DNA of 64,000 nucleotides from the NCBI GenBank assembly GCA_025617375.2, contig JAMYGW020000001.1, positions 2,666,001 through 2,730,000 on the forward strand, written 5' to 3'. This DNA comes from Acarospora socialis (lineage: Eukaryota; Ascomycota; Lecanoromycetes; Acarosporales; Acarosporaceae). The notes below the pieces were generated by a model, which saw nothing but the letters and a program-made list of their open reading frames with translations, was not told the origin of the DNA and did no database searches. Shown here in pieces: positions 60,703 to 64,000 of the stretch. Every line of letters starts with the position of its first letter. Within the stretch, counting starts at the first letter, position 1. A program made the position numbers and the translations under genes.

Positions 60703-62052
60703 CTCTATATTGATGTGAATGCATTTAAGCAATATGATTTTGACATTGTCATCTATCATGTTGAGAAAGATTCACAAAATACTACAAAATGATTACATCA
60801 TAAGATTCAGTCTATTCTGTTTCTTAACAAGTTATTAATGTCAGCTGAATGAAATTACTGGTTGATGAAAATGAAAACAGTCAAATTAGTATGAGTAATG
60901 CATAAAACAAAACATCTAATCAAATTGACACCTAGAAGCATCATAGTTTTTATGAATTACTCAGTAACAACATCAATTGCTCATCAAACACATTTAACTA
61001 TCACTGTCAGTATCAACAAATTGAATCTATGACTTGTATGAGTCTCACAATATCTCAGTCAGTTTGATCTAAACATACAGCATTGTTCTGAGAAGATTCA
61101 TCTGATTTCAGATGCATTATCAAGATTATTAAATGATATGAGTATTAAAACAGAAGATAAAACTGATACTCTCAATGATCTAACTTTAAAATCTTATCAT
61201 ATCACACTGATAAAATTGATAGATGATTTCAAGCAACAGCTAAAGAATGCATACAAAAACAATTCACAATGAAAACAAATACTGAATATAATCAAGCTGA
61301 TAAAGCTATCTTGTTGACATGTCACAGACACAGTTCATGACAAAGATATCATGAATAAACTAATCAAATTACACTTCACTTATTGAAATGACCTGATCTA
61401 CTATATCAATGATGTTGATGGTTGCAAATATCTATGCATATCAGTTCATTTTGAAAAGAATATCTTTGAACTTACTCACAAACAACAACATCATAAGAAA
61501 TTTCATAAAATCTATGATCACATATCTGTCTCACTATTCATGCAACATCTAACTCAACATCTAAAGACCTACATCTTTCATTGCTCAGAATGCAATGTCA
61601 ATCAAATGAAATAACATAGTTCATATGAATCATTACAGTTTATATCAACATCTGCAATATCTTTTCACACAATTACAATGAATTTTATTCTTATCTTATC
61701 ATCAGTCAGTTCAGAAGATTTCAATAACATATTTACAGTCATTAATAAATTCACAAAACAGATGTTACTTCTATCTGACAAATCTATCTATACAGTTTCT
61801 GATTAAACAGATGTGTTACTTTCAGATCTTATAGAATATAAATGAAACATATTACATCAGATCATTAGTGATCAAGATTGAAAGTTTCTCTCATTATTTT
61901 AACACATCATTTTTGAGCATTTAGAAATCAAGTTACTCACTTCAACAGCATATCATTCTCAAACAGATGATCAGTTCAAACAAATAAATCAAACAGTCAA
62001 AATCATTCTGCATTACTATTTTATCTCAAATTCTGACAAAGACTTCATCACA

Positions 62053-62325
62053 GTGATTTCATACATTCAAGATCATCTCAACAACAGTCAAAATGTCTTC
62101 ACAGATTATGCATCTAACAAATTGACTTATGACTTCTGCATTAACAACACTCTTAATACATTGTTATTGATAAACTTGTCATCTGAAAATTACACTCACA
62201 TTTATTATATTCATCACAAAGAAGCAGAACAGACTATTGTCTTTGTGAATGTTATCTTCAAATTATACTATGATGCAAGTCATCAGTCTATTGTCATGAA
62301 ATCAGACTTGATGATATATCTATGA
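62053..62325 (+). pseudogene. Integrase C-terminal core segment of Y
   Basis: A 90-residue open stretch after the YHSQTD landmark (61950-61980), with 'VISYIQDHLNNSQNVFTDYA' matching the integrase region that precedes the C-terminal domain. It is part of a broken pol. Confidence 0.7.
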
Positions 62326-62733
62326 CTATTTCATAAATATATCATATCAGATCTCACAAACCACAAGCTGTCAAATCAGCAAGTTGATTCATTTCAGATC
62401 TTAGAATGAGTCAGTTAACTGACTTATTGACTTAAATTGTCACTCACTATGCAGATTCATTTCATCATGTTGATTACACAGTTAGAATCAGTTTTCAAAA
62501 ACAATTCATATAATCATCAAATGAATATCAATTCTTCACTCATCAAAAACAAAGTTACAGTCAACAACATCAAAACAGCACTCATTTACAAAATTAAACA
62601 GCTTTTGAATAAGCACACTACACATTATGAATGTAGTTGATCTACAATTGAGTATCTCATTAAGTGAAAGAAATACAATCATAATCATAATGTATAATAT
62701 GAAGTTAAGAATCTAGCTAATGTCAAGAAACTG

Positions 62734-64000
62734 ATTTATTTATTTATTTATTCTTCATTCTATGCATGCAGCTATAAAAGCTATGGCAGTTAATAGACAT
62801 ATAGTGAAAGATGTAGACACAAAACAAAACTCAAAATCTTGTACATGTGAATAATCAATCTGAATACTTTTTGATCACTTCTGTTCAGTCAACCTGATGC
62901 TGATTGTCAACCAATATCTTTCTTCTTTTCTAAATCTCATCTTCATCCTCAACTTCTTCTAATAACCATTTTCTAGTAGCTACTTTGGTTTTCTTCAAAA
63001 ACAGCAAAGTAGCTTTGATTCCTTCCTTGGTAGTAAACAGCACCTTTGCTGTATATGGCAAATTGATGTTTCTGAGCTGATTTTTCAGCTCAGTTTGCTC
63101 CTTTTTGTTATATTGACAGGCTGTCAACAAATGCTCTGGGGTTTGATCTTTGTTGCATGCACCATTGCATTTCTTGCTATTATAGTCTGGTAATCTATGC
63201 AGATATGCTTTGAAATAGCCATGACCTAGTTTCATTTGTGTAAAAGTAGCAAATGAAAGTCTGTCTGCACTTTTCAGATCTTCTTTGATGTGAAAACTAG
63301 GTGTTTGATCAAACTGAGCATAGTATCTTCCTTGGGTTGTCTTTTTCCAGTGAGTGGTCCAGTTTTCCAGTGCTTTGGCCTTGATTTTGTGTTTGATATA
63401 GCTAATAGATGTAAATCTATCAATATCTGGTGAAATTGACTGCTTTGCACCTGATTTTGCAGCTTCATCTGCTATTTCATTGCCTTTAATGTCCTCATGT
63501 CCAGGAACCCAATGAATATGAGGTGTAACTTCATAATCTATGAGTTTTTGAAGAGTTTCTTGACATTTAATAGCTAGCTGCTGTCCAGATCCTTGGTTTG
63601 TAGTTTGAATTCTTTGTATAGCTGCTTGATTGTCTGAAAAGATCCATATGTCTTTGATTCTTTGATATTTCATGATTTCTTTGAGACTTAACTTCAAAGA
63701 CTGTGAAATTCCAAACAATTCAGCATCATAGACTTCCATGGTGGTTCCTAGATTCCAAGATTGTTGATGTATAATATCTTTATACATGTAGCAAAGACCT
63801 GCACCTAGATTCTCATCTAGTTTTGACCCATCTGTGTACAAAACAGCATTTTTAAACTTGATTTCCTTAGAGAAAAGTGTTTCTAGTCTCTTTAGATGTT
63901 CCAAAGTAGCTAGTTTTTTGTCAGATTTGCTGATTTGAATGTCTATGTTTGGTGAAACACTCCAAGGTGCACAGCATAACTCATTTTGAGTTGAAACCTC
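62734..64000 (-). mobile_element. LINE-2, second LINE copy, runs off the window
   Basis: Minus-strand copy of the same LINE: AATA-repeat tail at 62734-62753, 3' UTR to 62929, then ORF2 to the window edge. It is nearly identical to LINE-1. It inserted just after the chromodomain-like end of Y. Its target duplication cannot be checked because its 5' end is outside. Confidence 0.95.
62930..64000 (-). CDS. LINE-2 ORF2, C-terminal part (RNase H and Cys/His end)
   Basis: Open from the window edge to a TAG stop at 62930, about 357 codons, matching residues from about 950 to the end of LINE-1 ORF2. It contains the complete RNase H (TDGS, AELFGI, SDNQAA, PGHEDIKGNEIADEAAK) and the Cys/His end. It differs from LINE-1 only where LINE-1 has G-to-A changes (Gly to Glu, Gly to Asp, Gly to Asn, Asp to Asn), so LINE-2 is closer to the active parent. 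No break is seen in the visible part. Confidence 0.93.
   Translation of the reverse strand, partial: EVSTQNELCCAPWSVSPNIDIQISKSDKKLATLEHLKRLETLFSKEIKFKNAVLYTDGSKLDENLGAGLCYMYKDIIHQQSWNLGTTMEVYDAELFGISQSLKLSLKEIMKYQRIKDIWIFSDNQAAIQRIQTTNQGSGQQLAIKCQETLQKLIDYEVTPHIHWVPGHEDIKGNEIADEAAKSGAKQSISPDIDRFTSISYIKHKIKAKALENWTTHWKKTTQGRYYAQFDQTPSFHIKEDLKSADRLSFATFTQMKLGHGYFKAYLHRLPDYNSKKCNGACNKDQTPEHLLTACQYNKKEQTELKNQLRNINLPYTAKVLFTTKEGIKATLLFLKKTKVATRKWLLEEVEDEDEI

Larger units (their letters stand above)
55900..62733 (+). mobile_element. Gypsy Y, gag-pol body of a Ty3/gypsy fossil with C2H2 finger
   Basis: Plus-strand gypsy element of a third family. Landmarks: gag (about 56600-57550), a Gln/Tyr/Ser-rich stretch (57550-57950), a C2H2-type finger (58204-58265), aspartic protease (about 58490-58870), reverse transcriptase (about 59900-60500, palm near 60200-60250), RNase H (60514-60800), integrase (about 61320-62340), and a chromodomain-like end (62640-62730). 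The solo LTR at 59004-59317 is inserted after the protease. LINE-2 cuts the 3' end, so no LTR is visible on that side, and none could be proved on the 5' side. It is a fossil with many breaks. Confidence 0.85.

Overview
The window is about 64 kb of AT-rich DNA made almost entirely of transposable elements inserted into one another. I see no credible host gene, tRNA or rRNA. The content points to a filamentous fungus, most likely an ascomycete: chromodomain-bearing Ty3/gypsy elements, a gypsy element with a C2H2 finger ahead of its protease, a Ty1/copia family, and a Tad-like LINE (CCHC knuckles in ORF1; APE endonuclease, RT and RNase H in ORF2). The LTR elements are heavily decayed by transitions. 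CpG is almost absent and CpC/GpG is rare, while CpA and CpT stay common. This resembles repeat-induced point mutation but lacks the classic CpA preference.

Left to right: 1-2903 is the 3' end of gypsy G1-A, which sits inside gypsy G1-B (2904-6151 and 12188-12249). The 3' LTR of G1-B holds gypsy G2-1 (6152-12187, minus). G1-B lies in a minus-strand copia, Copia-2 (12250-13668 and about 35656-37660). Copia-2 is split by about 2.5 kb of unidentified sequence (13669-16030 and 35503-35655), and that sequence holds a complete plus-strand Copia-1 (16031-35497). Copia-1 itself contains gypsy G1-C (17586-26118, minus) and gypsy G2-2 (28864-34899, plus). G1-C carries a short LINE tail (21619-21824). 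Copia-2 landed in an older copia-like gag remnant (37661-38300). An inverted-repeat, MITE-like element follows at about 38322-38910.

The right third has a second stack. A short LTR element, X (40248-55169), contains gypsy G3 (41047-54235), which contains a nearly full-length LINE (46130-53159). Beyond X lies the body of another gypsy element, Y (about 55900-62733), with a solo LTR inside it (59004-59317). Y is cut at the right by a second LINE copy on the minus strand (62734-64000, running off the edge).

Most boundaries rest on equal-length LTR pairs flanked by 5-bp target duplications that I could read directly: GAGAT, TTTAT, CAAAC, CATGT and TTTAT. The LINEs have 13-14-bp duplications. Three observations deserve attention. 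First, a small antisense ORF with Cys residues and a heptad-like helix is kept at a constant place near the 3' LTR in all three G2/G3 elements, with a different Cys-rich antisense reading in G1. Second, comparing the LINE copies shows a clean strand-biased G-to-A spectrum in GpG context. Third, the G1 family carries a 39-bp minisatellite between pol and the 3' LTR.
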